A stretch of DNA of 64,000 bases from contig CP136896.1 in the NCBI GenBank assembly GCA_034359265.1, forward strand, positions 61,515,501 through 61,579,500, given 5' to 3'. This DNA comes from Canna indica (lineage: Eukaryota > Streptophyta > Magnoliopsida > Zingiberales > Cannaceae). The notes beneath the pieces are model-generated. The model did no database searches and had not been told where the DNA came from. It saw only the letters and a list, made by a program, of their open reading frames with translations. Made by a program: the position numbers and the translations under genes. Of the stretch, positions 1 through 10,263 are shown piece after piece. The first letter of the stretch is position 1. Each line of letters opens with the position of its first letter.

Positions 1-324
1 AACAAATTACAAACAAATTTCTAGTTTAAATCAAACTACTTCCAAGTTCCAATATAAATTATAACATATTAGTTATTACATTAAAATAATTTTAATGTAA
101 ATAACTAATAAACTAATAATATTATATATTTATTATATATTTATATATACACTACCTTAACCGACCTAGATCAGCCTGTCAGGCTCAATAGACTTTAAAT
201 TGAGCATGGGTCTAGCCTAATAAAGAAAACATGTCTATTTCAAATCATGAACTTATTTTAAAAAAAAATAGGTTAGGCCAAATACAAGCCAGGCCACTGG
301 CCGTCTGGCCTATTTCCACCCCTA
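1..324. mobile_element. hAT-like non-autonomous element, right end only
   Basis: The segment ends in CCACCCCTA, the reverse complement of a TAGGGGTGG-type hAT terminus. Just inside lies a GGCC-rich stretch (about 283-311), as in many plant hAT MITEs whose ends read TAGGGGTGGAAATAGGCC. The left end is outside the window, so no target-site duplication can be tested. The inner part is AT-rich and has no coding capacity. The family call rests on terminus resemblance only. Confidence 0.45.
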
Positions 325-2291
325 CTGACGATGGACCCGAGTGGCATGATATGGGTCAAGAGTTACCGTCAGTGATTCATGCTGACGATGGACTTGAGTG
401 AATTGGTTGGAAGACTATGCCCAACCAGAGTGGGTGTCGGAACTAGAAGACCATCTTAGTTTAGCGGGCCCGGTCGTGAAGATCGCTAGATAGATATTCT
501 AGCGATCGACTCGCACGAGTACATGATTTGGGCCTTTATGGGCCGAGTACATTGTTTGAGCCTTGTGGGCCGAGTATATGATTTGGACCTTGGTGGGTCG
601 AGTAGATGATGTGGGCCACTTTGGGCCGAGTGGTTGGTGTGGTTGATGTCGGGCCGATTCAGGCCGAGTGACAGGGATGTTTTTGAGCATAAGTTCGTGG
701 ATGAAATCTTTACCTTTCATGCTATTATATTCCAGTGATTTTATAAGCTTGAATTATATTTAAGGGTTAATTAATGTATATATTCCAACTTTTATTCTCT
801 CCCTAATATATCCCATCTTTTTATTTGTATCAAATGGTGTCTCTAATTTTTATTTCCTTTCAAATCTATCACACCGTTAACTACCCGTTAATTATCCTGT
901 TTGAATGCTGACGTGGACATGCTGACTGGGATTAACAGTCCACATCAGTATCCTAATCAACATGTCCACGCTAGCATGCTGACTGTTATTATCTTGTTAT
1001 TAAGTGTGTTAATTACAAAAATATATCCTCACTTTTCATACGTTTCTCTAATCTATCACCACTTTTTAATTTTCTCAATTATATACCACAACTTTTAATT
1101 TGTTTCAACTTTATCTCACCGTGATTCCAATGTCAAAATTGTCGTCCGAATGCTGACCTAGCACTGCTGACGTGGGGCAGCAACCCAGTTAGCATTCTTA
1201 TCAAGTTTTTAATTACAAATATTTGGCAAATCTTTATTTATAATTAACCCTAGATTAAACCTAGATATAAGCATTGCCTAGTCAGCAAAGTTGGTTTTAA
1301 TTTTTTAACTCGCCTATATATATAAGCTTTGCTGCCTAGACGATGCTTACATCTATGGTTAATTACAAATAAAACTTATATATAAGGTTAATTACAAATA
1401 AAATTTTGATTAATATTAGTAATTAAAAACTTGATAAGAATGTTGAGTGAACTATTGACCCACGTCAGCAACGCTAGATCAGCATTCAGACGATAATTTT
1501 GACGCTGGGATCACGGTGGGATAAATTTGAAATAAATCGAAAGCTGGTAATATATAATTGGAAAAAATAGAAATGAGAGAATAGATTAGGAAAAAGTATA
1601 AAAAGTGAGGATATATTTTATAATTAATCATCTTAATAAAAAGATAATAACAGTTAGCATGCTGACATGCTGATTGGGATCCTAACGTGGACTGCTAATC
1701 CCAGTCAGCATGTCCACGTTAGCATTCAAATGAGATAATTAACGGGTAATTAACAGCGGGATAGATTTAAAACGAAATAAAAACTAAAGACCTCATTTGA
1801 TACAAATGAAAAGATGGAATATATTAGGGAGAGAGAGTAAAAGTTGGGATATATACAATAATTAACTCTATATTTAATATACTTTGCTCGGGATTTATGT
1901 GGAGGGCTCGGTAGAGCCACTCACCGGGTTCCTTAGGAACTCACCATTTTCTTCATGTTATTTAGCAGATCTTGACGAGTGAGGTACTGCTCAATGGATC
2001 TGGTGAGGCTGGGAGAGCAAGCTTGCACTGCAAATCTAGTGGCGAGTCTAGTTGAGTCATAGTCGAGTTGTGGAGTCTTTTCATTCCATGCATATGAACT
2101 TGTATTTGCTTATGATGTGAACATTTGGAGTCTATTGTCTTACTTGGATAAATTGCCAGTTATGCATTTGGATTTTTACTATTGCGTCTCTTTCATTATA
2201 TATATGCATGTCGTGTGTCTACATTGGTAGGCTTCAGGGTACATCCATGTACTCTAGCCGGTCACACGTCCTTGCAATTCGGGGCGTGACA
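325..2291 (+). mobile_element. Ty3/gypsy-type 5' LTR, split by a MULE insertion
   Basis: The right end is clear: it finishes GGGGCGTGACA at 2291 and is followed at once by a primer binding site and a broken gag. The LTR is interrupted by a fold-back MULE at 764-1868. The flanking 9-bp duplication shows the LTR was there first. The left edge is uncertain; it may begin at 325, directly beside the hAT end. The stretch 325-400 carries two diverged copies of CTGACGATGGAC about 55 bp apart. No 3' LTR is visible, so the element is truncated. Confidence 0.55.
764..1868. mobile_element. Fold-back MULE-like element (1105 bp)
   Basis: Almost the whole element is one inverted repeat: arms of roughly 540 bp (about 764-1305 and 1330-1868) separated by a short centre. 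Termini read GGGTTAATTA on the left and, on the opposite strand, GAGTTAATTA on the right. A perfect 9-bp target duplication, TATATTTAA, lies at 755-763 and 1869-1877, as expected of Mutator-like elements. Subterminal GCTGACGTGG-type motifs occur in both arms. No transposase frame is present, so it is non-autonomous. The long arms could form a dsRNA if transcribed. Confidence 0.85.
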
Positions 2292-2294
2292 AAG

Positions 2295-2306
2295 TGATAT
2301 CAGAGC
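2295..2306 (+). other. Retrotransposon primer binding site
   Basis: TGATATCAGAGC begins four bases after the LTR end and differs by one base from TGGTATCAGAGC, the common initiator-Met tRNA primer site of plant retrotransposons. It fixes the LTR boundary and the + orientation of the element. Confidence 0.75.
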
Positions 2307-2504
2307 ATGGTTAGGTCCTGACTACGACTTAGAGTTTAGGCATTGTGTGAGGCATAGCTAGCATGCCGGCATACGGTGTGGTTGAGTCACGAGATCGAGC
2401 AGATGAGCTTGCGCACCAGCGGCGACACGAGTAGCCAGTTGTAAAAATTTAAATAAGTTATTTGCACATGGTTTTATTATATTTTTTTTTCTTATTACTA
2501 GTAA

Positions 2505-3535
2505 ATGAATGCAATTAATGCTGTGATGAGTGGCAGTAGCAATAACTCCACGAATCGACGAGGCCGAGGTTGGAGCCGTGGCAGAGAATCGCCAGAGTAG
2601 GAAAATGTGGGACAAGATCCTAGGGTTGCACATTTGGAGGCCCAAGTGGCTGAATTGACTAAGGAGCTCCGTAGGGAGTGAGAGTTGAGACAGCAATAGT
2701 CGCAGCCAGCACCAGTGGCACCGGTTGTACAAGATGCGGCAGGGCTGTGGATCGTCATGATGCAGTTGTGGGAGCGATTTCATATTTGGACTTCGTTAGA
2801 CTGAGGTCGTCGGAGTTCACTAGCACGGATCAACAAGTGGATGTCACCAGTTTCCTGGGCGATTGCCTTGAGCTCTGTGAGGTACTTGGATGCTCATCAG
2901 AGGTGACTGCCCAGATGGTCGGATTGCAGATGAGAGGGTTGGCCAAAGAGTGGCTTCAGACTTGGAGAGCTCGTAGGGAGGCAGATGCACCACTCCCCTA
3001 CCTGGGAGGAGTTCATGGCAGCCGTAGTTGAGTGGTATCTGCCCAGGAGTGTCCGCGAAAGACGAGCGAAGGAGTTTGAGCAGTTGCGTCAAACTAGCAA
3101 CATGACAGTTCATGACTACGAGATGAACTGGAGTTCACTCGGCTATCTCGATACCACCCTCTCCTGGCGTCAATTAAGACTTCCAGAGTCCAAAGGTTTG
3201 TATAGGGCTGAGGGTGCAGATTAGTAAGTTCATTCATCTAGAGATCGACTGTTCATTCTGAGGGGTCTATTGCAGTGGCAGCTAACCAGCCGAGCAGAGG
3301 GCACAATAGTTTCAGGGGCTATGTGGGCTTAGGTCTGAGGGTGTCTCGAAGGGTAATGTCTGGGGATGCGTAGCGGAGGACGGAGATACCACAGTGTGGC
3401 CGTTATGGCGGGAGGCATTGGGGAGCATGCTTTGGCCGTACAGATGCATGTTTTGGGTGTGGACATGTCGCACACTTCAGGAAGGACTGTCCAGCCAGTG
3501 GTGGTCAGAAGGCAGAGCAGGCAGATCACTTAGGA
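2505..3535 (+). pseudogene. Ty3/gypsy gag remnant with CCHC zinc knuckle
   Basis: This follows the gypsy LTR and primer site. The frame starting at the ATG at 2505 soon hits a stop. A second frame (2678-3031) encodes a Retrotrans_gag-like stretch with EWLQTW near 2948, and continues after a +1 shift at about 2985-3170 with WEEFMAAVVEWYLP. A nucleic-acid-binding zinc knuckle is visible at 3449-3490 in the pattern C-X2-C-X4-H-X4-C. The sequence breaks off near 3535 before protease, so pol and the 3' LTR are absent here. It is clearly non-functional: at least one stop and one frameshift. Only the capsid/nucleocapsid identity is supported. Confidence 0.8.
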
Positions 3536-4279
3536 AGAATTAACCATCTTATTTCTTGTTAAAAAAAATTAAAAGTAAGATTTTGTTAACTGATATTTGG
3601 TTGGATTGGTGACATATTTATTTTCCATCTTTTGTTGTTTATTTTCGTGCTAAATTTGGATTAAATATATCCTAAAATGTGTTTATTATTTTGTTTAATT
3701 TTTAGGCAACAAACGATGAAAAAAAATCAAAAAGAATATCTTTGCACGTGTTTTGGAAGTTGAAAATTGGAAAGAAAGCTGGACCTGATTGTTATGCTTG
3801 AACATGCTCATGCCTTAGTAAAGATGCATATGACAGATCTAGAATTTACCATGTTAAAGACTGAAATTTTGTTTCCAAGCTTCCATACGAATTTGGACTA
3901 TCATTTTGTGTTTAAAATATTAAACCAAGATATTTGGTTGTTAGTTTATTACTATGTATTGTTGATTTGATTTTTATTTCTATTTTAGTTAGATTTGGAA
4001 TTCTCCTATAAGAGGAGAAAAGTTATAATGAACAAGCTCTCGAGTTTTTAGCTTTAGTTTTTATGCTTTGTTTTGGTCTTTTATTTTCATTTTAGAATTA
4101 AGTTTTTCAGTTGAGCATAAATATTTTAAAGAGATGTTTGTCTTTGCAATGCGTGACTAATTCTCTTATATCTAGCTAAAGGACGTTCGACGTTTCGTAA
4201 CTACTCGAATTATGAGATCTCTCAGTGCTTAATTTTCTCTTGTTTTCTAGTATTCATTTATTTCCTACAATAATATTGT
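3536..4279. other. Unassigned AT-rich spacer
   Basis: Nothing certain is seen here. A 67-codon open frame at 3767-3970 has no recognisable motif and no coding-like composition. The stretch lies between the truncated gag and an LTR fragment and is probably degraded transposon sequence. Confidence 0.4.
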
Positions 4280-4841
4280 TGGCTTAAGGATTTCTCTCAA
4301 GCCCCGATCTTTATTTTGATGATAACAAATAAGTATTTAATCTATGTGTAAAGTTTTGAATTCAGGTTGAGGTTGCGATAATCATACGAAGTTCGTTCAA
4401 ACGAAACGAAAGAAAAGACCGTCGAAGAAACGAAAGAAGAAAACGCCAAAGAAAGGCTCAGATTTAGATCAAGTAGAAATCATGTAATATACCCTTAGGA
4501 TGATTTTATCCCAAGCCAAATTGTAAAGTTATCAAAGTTGAAACTTGGTAACTAAACCCATAAAAAACATGTAACAAATTCAAAGTAAAAATCAGCCTCA
4601 GCCTAATTTCGATCGATCGAACAAGGCAGAAAATAGGCAGTAGCCTATTCGGTCGACCGAAGTTGGTGAAGAAAACACGGAAGGCTACATCGGTCGACCG
4701 ACCAAAGCCAAAATTTGGCAGAAGGTACGTCGGTCGACCGGATTACAAATCAAAGATCGCGCGTCTAGGCTTCACTGCATCGGTCGATCGATCGGTCGAC
4801 CAGATTAAAAATCGCAGGTTGCGCCTCTGGCTTCACTGCAT
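4280..4841 (+). mobile_element. LTR fragment with GGTCGACC palindromes
   Basis: It begins TGTTGGCTTAAGG and carries TTTTGATGATAACAAA about 35 bp inside. The solo LTR at 56171-57719 has the same design in the opposite orientation (TGTTGGCTTTGGG, then TTTTGATGATAACAAA). Like that LTR it contains a cluster of CGGTCGACCG-type palindromes, at about 4650-4800. It is cut at 4842 by the CACTA terminus. I infer a fragment of the same or a sister LTR-retrotransposon family. Confidence 0.6.
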
Positions 4842-5930
4842 CACTAGAAATTGGGTCTTCAGCAACGGCTATCAGCAACAGTTGCTTAAGCCGTTGCTAT
4901 TTGCAACGACATTCTTACGACCGCTCAAGTCATTGCAGATATGTTGTATCTGCAACGGTTTTCTAACGGACATGCGAGCCGTTGCTGCTGATGTTAATTA
5001 TCAGCAACGATTTTTCTAACGGACAAGTGAGCCGTTGTTGATGATAACTTATCAGCAACAACTTTCTAATGGGGGAGTGACCCGTTGCTGATAAGTTTAT
5101 ATAGGTCGTAAATCGCGCCCGCCCCTTCTTCCTCCCGCTGCTGCCACCGCTTGCTCCTCCCGCCTCTCGCCGCCGCTGCCGACGCCAACGCCATCGAGCT
5201 GACGCTGCTGTCCGTCCTCGGCCGCCGATTTCAAGTATTTCTCGCCGCTCGGCCTTCCCCATTGATCCCAAAGTAAAATCAGACTGAAACCCTATTTTTA
5301 GGATTTCGGCCGGTGGCGGACGGCCGATGGCCGCCGCCGGAGCTTGTACATTAATTAATTATTCGGACACTGGACGCGGACTCCGGCGCCAGAAATGATA
5401 TTTTTATAATTTTTTTATTTAATTGTTTAATTTGTTAGATTAATTTTTAGGGTTTAGATTAATTTTTAGAGTTTATATTAATTTTTAGTTTAATTTAGTT
5501 AGATTAATATTTAATAATGGTAGGTTAATTATTTAAATTAGTTAAAATGTTGTAGATTAATATTAATTAATTAGTTAAAATATTGTTAATTAGTCCGGAG
5601 TTGTCCTCAGTGGACTCGGATCGGAATTGTCCACTTCGGACGCGCGCCGGAATCGTTCATTTCGGACTCCCGCCGGAATCGTCTAATTTGGACTTGTGTC
5701 AGAATTATCCAATATGGACTTGAACTGACTCGAAACATTTAGAAAATAATCATACATCCGACGAGTTGATATGTTTCACGTACGCATCGACGAGTCGGAT
5801 ATGATTTAGCAAAATCTTAGATCCGTTCGGGGGTTATATGTTCGTGTAAAAGAAGTAGATGATTTTTTATACGACGTACAGTCCTTGAATTGTCTCTGAT
5901 TGGATAATTTGGGAATATAGTTATTTGTAC

Positions 5931-6092
5931 TGCACTTACGTTTTTCTTTTAACCGTTAACTTATTCTAAATTTCGGCAGCATCTCTCTTATTCTCCAATA
6001 CGCTCCCAGATGATATGCGTATTCGGAAAACTGTAGGGAGATGCTACCGAAATTTAGAATAAAGTTAGCGGTTAAAAGAAGTACTTAGTGCA
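5931..6092 (+). repeat. Long hairpin in the CACTA leader
   Basis: A nearly complete 70-bp stem: left arm 5931-6001, loop around TCCCAGATGATAT (about 6004-6016), right arm 6017-6092. Shared arm sequence includes AATTTCGG-AGCATCTC on the left and its complement on the right. It ends 86 bp before the transposase ATG. The second CACTA copy has a hairpin at the same relative place (40765-40930). Confidence 0.85.
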
Positions 6093-6177
6093 ATATGAAT
6101 AACATAAATCCCGAATGGAATAAGATAATCTCACCTAAAGGCATTAACCAAAGAAATTGTCATTGATTGACAGAATC

Positions 6178-6944
6178 ATGTCGGCTGATCGAAGTTGGAT
6201 GTACCGACCTCTTGATCGTGGAGCTTTAACGAATGTGTTTCGATTAGGCGTAACGTACTTCCTAAATTTCGTCTATTTGAATCGAAAATTCGTGAGCGTC
6301 GGTGATAAAATCTAATGTCTGTGCCGCATTTGTTTGAATGAACGATTTTTGGATCGGGAGACTGTCACTCTGCATCTATAGCAAAGGATTTGCACCAAGA
6401 TATTTTCTATGGACTTGTCACGGGGAGTCGCGTGAAGTCGGGATGTCGAGCAATCCTGTCGTTCAGACATATGGTGAATCTTCCTCTAATGGTGCTTCTT
6501 CATCCAATCAATCTAATCCCTATAGAACTATGATACTTGATAGTCTTGGAGGTCAATTCCACCTGAATGATAATGTTGATCGGCCAGTTACTCAGACATC
6601 AGTCCCACTAGATACTACAGCGGTTGATATCATAGAAGTACAAACTGCGGTAGAGATTGAATTGCCGAATAAAAAAGCTGCAGAATTTTACGAGATGTTG
6701 AAAGCTGCCGATGAACCTTTGTAAGAGAATTGTCCTAAATACACTAGGTTTTCAGCAATGACCCGGCTCCTAAATATCAAGGCCGATTGTAAATATCAAC
6801 GGGATTGCGTATGATCGGATTGCAGGATTGATTAATGGAATGTTGCCTACTGATAACAAGTTTGAGCCAACTTTTTATGAAACTAAAAAACTAATGAGAA
6901 AATTGAGGCTTGAGTACGAAAAAATACACGCGTGCCAACTTTTG
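6178..6944 (+). pseudogene. TNPD (TNP2-like) transposase N-terminal remnant
   Basis: The ATG at 6178 opens a Transpos_assoc-type domain: DRSWMYR is followed by FRLGVTYFLNF, a cysteine-containing stretch and FLDRETVTLHLYSKGFAPRYF, which matches the copy at 41016. There is a stop inside this domain, near 6313. A second part (about 6640-6944) encodes the NKKAAEFYEMLKAADEPL and KLMRKLRLEYEKIHAC segments that precede the catalytic domain in the other copy. The frame then jumps into the 3' flank of the gene because of the internal deletion. The catalytic region is gone, so the product cannot be an active transposase. Confidence 0.8.
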
Positions 6945-7042
6945 ATTACTCAGATGATGAGGAATAATTGTAAAGTATATATTTTATTAAATATATCTCT
7001 ACTATTTATACAATAATCTGATTATATGTCTATTCGACAGAT

Positions 7043-7990
7043 ATGTCTGGTCGTGGTTATCATCGCAGGAGAGCTTCGGAGTCTCTGATCGATGAGACTC
7101 CAGCACTTACTCGTGCTGCTGATCCTCCTACCGATGATACTGCTGAGGCTAGTACATCCAGACGTAGGCGGCCACGCGGGCCGAACAGGTGGCAGCCTCC
7201 ACCAGCCACAGAGTCACGTAGATTTATTAGCGTGATTGAGGAGCGGTAATATATCATGAATTATGAATCATTACAAATTCATTATATCATAATATAATAT
7301 TAAATTTTATTTTTGTTGTGCAGTTTCGAGCAAGAAGAAGTGTAGAGGAGCATTTCTTCTATCATTCGACGATACATGCACGGGGCATGCCCTGAGTGGT
7401 CTCACGTGCCTAGTGAGCACGTCGACATGTTATGGCGCGAGTTTGAGGCACGTATTTTTTTTTATATACATGCATGATGATTAATATTGGTACTGATATT
7501 ATTATTTTGCAGGCTCGCTATACATGGGCTGAGGACCAGAGGTCCTTCATTTACGCTGCTTGGGAGGCTATTTCCCGGGCGAGGTACAACGAGCAGCTGG
7601 GGCAGACCCGCTCCCAGACGATGGCACGAGCTGGGACTACTAACATCGCGGAGACTCGGGGATACGGCCCCGATTGGATTACTCCGAATATATGGGACCA
7701 GCTCGTGGGAATATGGTTGACGGATCGATGACAGGAGATTCCTAGGAATGCGGCTAGAAATCGCATGTCGGGGGGAGCAGCGCGTCACACCGGCGGCTCT
7801 ATTGTATTTGTAGTGCACGCGAACCGTATGGTAAGTATACATTTTAATTATATATTTTATTTATTACCATGTGTACTAATTAATGTATTTGTTTTGTAAA
7901 TATAGACGACGGTGTCGGATGACGGGACTGTCCAGCGACTCTCCCCGATGGCGGTATTTGAGCGGACATGGAACGGGGAGTACATGGGGC
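7043..7990 (+). pseudogene. TNPA-like (Ptta/En/Spm plant transposase) gene, broken
   Basis: Four exon-like blocks are separated by short GT-AG introns. About 7043-7246 is an Arg/Pro-rich head with RRRPRGPNRWQPPP. About 7324-7447 carries MHG and WSHVPSEHVDMLWREFE. 7513-7830 runs from ARYTWAEDQRSFI through WITPNIWDQLVG to RNRMSGG and RHTGGS. The last starts near 7906. Each block aligns with a block of the gene at 44597-46320, including intron positions. The second block has an in-frame TAG (FEQEEV then stop), the third block has a TGA near 7729, and the 3' coiled-coil exon is missing. In En/Spm, TNPA binds the subterminal repeats; that role is inferred for the intact ancestor. Confidence 0.75.
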
Positions 7991-8010
7991 GGTGTTTGAT
8001 CTTCTATCTT

Positions 8011-9470
8011 TATTTTCATTATTTATATATAAACTTGCACAAAATATATTGAAAAAATATAATAATTATTGACCCTCGACCTCTCTACAAAAGTCTTTAA
8101 AGTTTTAAAGACTTTTGCCAAAACTTCAAAAAAATAAAATAAAATAAATTGATAAGAAAAATATAAAATATATTTTTTATATAAAAAAAAATTAAGGGTA
8201 AAAAAATTGGATGAAAAATCTCAAATATATTCAAAACTTTTATCCAAAATATATAACATTATATTTAAATTAAAAAATATTTTGAAAATACATTCTAAAA
8301 TTTCTAAAAATTCACAAAAAATGTTATTCACCAATTTAGATTTTTGTGATTGTTTGAGGGATTTTAGTATGTATTTTCATGGTCAAATAATCACTTTCAA
8401 AAATTTCATATAAAGAATTTGGTAAAATTTTTGAAAAGTAGTCATTTGACTATGAAAATACGTACTAAAATCATAAAAAAAATTAAATTATTGAATATAT
8501 ATTTTTTTGTTAATTTTTAAAAATTTTAGAATATATTTTCATATTCAAATAGCTGACATTCAAACTCGTTAAATATTTAAATAGTTTCAAGTGAAACGGT
8601 TGAAAGTAATTATAATTTGATCATAAAAATATATTCCAAAATTCTTAAAAAATCACAAAAATTATAAATTAGTAAATGAATTTTTTTAAATATATTTTTT
8701 TAATAAAGATAAAAAGTCATAATAGATGATCATACTAGGAATCGAACCCTAGATCTCTATGCAACATACAGGATGTTGGTATGAAAATGAGATATTAAAT
8801 GATAATAATCTCGATGTAGAAATGTCCATGTCGAAGAGGATATTTAATTTTGAATATATCTTGCTAACATCGATCGTCCCTTTTTACTTTTTATTTTTTT
8901 AAAATAAAGATAGAAAATTATAATTGATGATCATACTAAAATTTAAATTTTAGATCTCTAGACAATATACAACATATTACCATAAATATATTGTGTTACC
9001 CACAATTGAAAATTTTAATTAGAATGCATTTTCATAATCAAAACACTACTCCAAAGAATTTTAAATAAAACGCTTAAAAGTAATTATTTATCAGGAAAAT
9101 GAATTTTAAAATTCTCAAAATTTACAAAAAAAATTAAATTGGTGAATACATTTTTTTCAACAATTTTTTTAAAAAGATTTTAGAATATGTTTTTGAAAAA
9201 GATAATTAAATTAGTTTTATATATTTTGGATAAAATATTTTAAAATTTTAGAGATTTTCAATTCAATTTTTATAGACTTATAATATATATTTTTATTATG
9301 AAAAACAGATTATTATTTTTTGCAAAATTATTTAATACTTTAAAGATTTTTAGCATTCATATTTTGATTTTGATTTGGAAGAATTTAAATAAAATTGTTT
9401 CAATTTTAAAAAATTACTGAATAATAAGTAATAATAATTTACCCTCCTGTAAAAATAAAAAATACAGTTA
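8011..9470. other. AT-rich region of degenerate direct and inverted repeats
   Basis: No gene is seen. A clear hairpin lies at 8363-8472, in which ATTTTAGTATGTATTTTCAT pairs with its near-complement. It sits inside longer, weaker inverted similarity. A unit containing GATGATCATACTA followed by AGATCTCTA occurs at about 8720-8765 and again at about 8925-8965. Motifs of the type AAAATTCTCAAAATTTACAAAAAA recur in both orientations to about 9180. It looks like a decayed family of AT-rich elements. Confidence 0.55.
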
Positions 9471-9473
9471 TTA

Positions 9474-10163
9474 ATGTTGAGGGAGGAAACAGATTTGACA
9501 CATCAGTGTAGTCTTTTCACTGATCACCCATCAAACGTCATGACTCCCCTCCACTGTGCTCTCCAGGTCCCTCAAACCCTAACCGCTCCTTCCTCCTCAG
9601 TCCCCCTTCGTTACCCTTCACTTGCAGCCCGAGGTTACGTGCATGATCTTATGGGACGAACATGCACGCAACTTAATCAAGGACACAGCGCCCTACGCGC
9701 TGAGGCCGCGGTGTGTTTTCATAGGGAAAGGACGACGAGGCTCACTGTACTGCATGGCGACGGTGTTGATGTGATCAAAGCAAAGCGTGCATGCTTCCCT
9801 TTGGCTTCTTCCAGATTCGCTCTCCGTCCTGCCATGGAGTCATTTCATCGAAAAGCGGTGCTCCGAAGGAAGAGAGAGGAAGATAAAGATGTCGTCGTCC
9901 ATAGCTGGCTTTGTCTCCCTGCACACTCCACGTCCAATCCAGCCTTTGAATTTGCGTTTCGGATTGAGACAGGATGTTCTATGACTGGTACTGTTAAGTA
10001 TGAAGTAAATAATTTGATATGCATGAGAAATAATTTTCATAGTTGTGAAGTTAAAATAGGCAAGCAAGGAATTAGGGTTTGCAAACAAAGCAATGGCGAG
10101 GCAGACAGGTGGAATCAAAGTGAGCTGCAAAGTTGGAAGATTGAGCGAGCTTTTGATGCCTAA
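9474..10163 (+). CDS. Hypothetical open frame of 229 codons, doubtful
   Basis: An open frame with no recognised domain. It stands in AT-rich spacer but is itself of mixed composition (the part 9540-9990 is richer in GC). A different frame inside it starts at 9889 with ATGTCGTCGTCC and encodes MSSSIAGFVSLHTPRPI, Ser/Thr/Arg-rich like the start of an organelle-targeted protein, but stops after 32 codons near the end of that richer part. The region may be a truncated first exon, a pseudogene, or chance. No splice partner, homologue or promoter is evident. Confidence 0.2.
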   Translation: MLREETDLTHQCSLFTDHPSNVMTPLHCALQVPQTLTAPSSSVPLRYPSLAARGYVHDLMGRTCTQLNQGHSALRAEAAVCFHRERTTRLTVLHGDGVDVIKAKRACFPLASSRFALRPAMESFHRKAVLRRKREEDKDVVVHSWLCLPAHSTSNPAFEFAFRIETGCSMTGTVKYEVNNLICMRNNFHSCEVKIGKQGIRVCKQSNGEADRWNQSELQSWKIERAFDA

Positions 10164-10263
10164 TTGGCCAGGTTTAAACTTTTGAGGCAGCGACCTGGAA
10201 CAGTTTGATCCACTTGGAACATTGATTTGCCCATTCAATAGTCCTTCGTTCGACCAAAACATA

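Larger units (their letters stand above)
4842..8010 (+). mobile_element. CACTA (En/Spm-like) element, internally deleted and 3'-truncated
   Basis: The 5' end reads CACTAGAAA and is followed by subterminal repeats of GCAACGG and its complement (4860-5090). Next come a leader with a long hairpin (5931-6092), a 5' piece of the TNPD (TNP2) transposase (6178-6944), and directly after it a TNPA-like gene (7043-7990). Compared with the element at 39435-46982, the whole catalytic part of TNPD is missing: the join near 6944 corresponds to positions about 41770 and 44485 of that copy. No CACTA 3' terminus follows; homology stops near 8010 in AT-rich DNA. The element could move only if supplied with transposase and its lost end. 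Confidence 0.85.

Noticed and set aside
2358..2783. Minus-strand 141-codon frame near the gypsy gag
   Set aside because: Antisense shadow over the primer site and gag leader; no domain.
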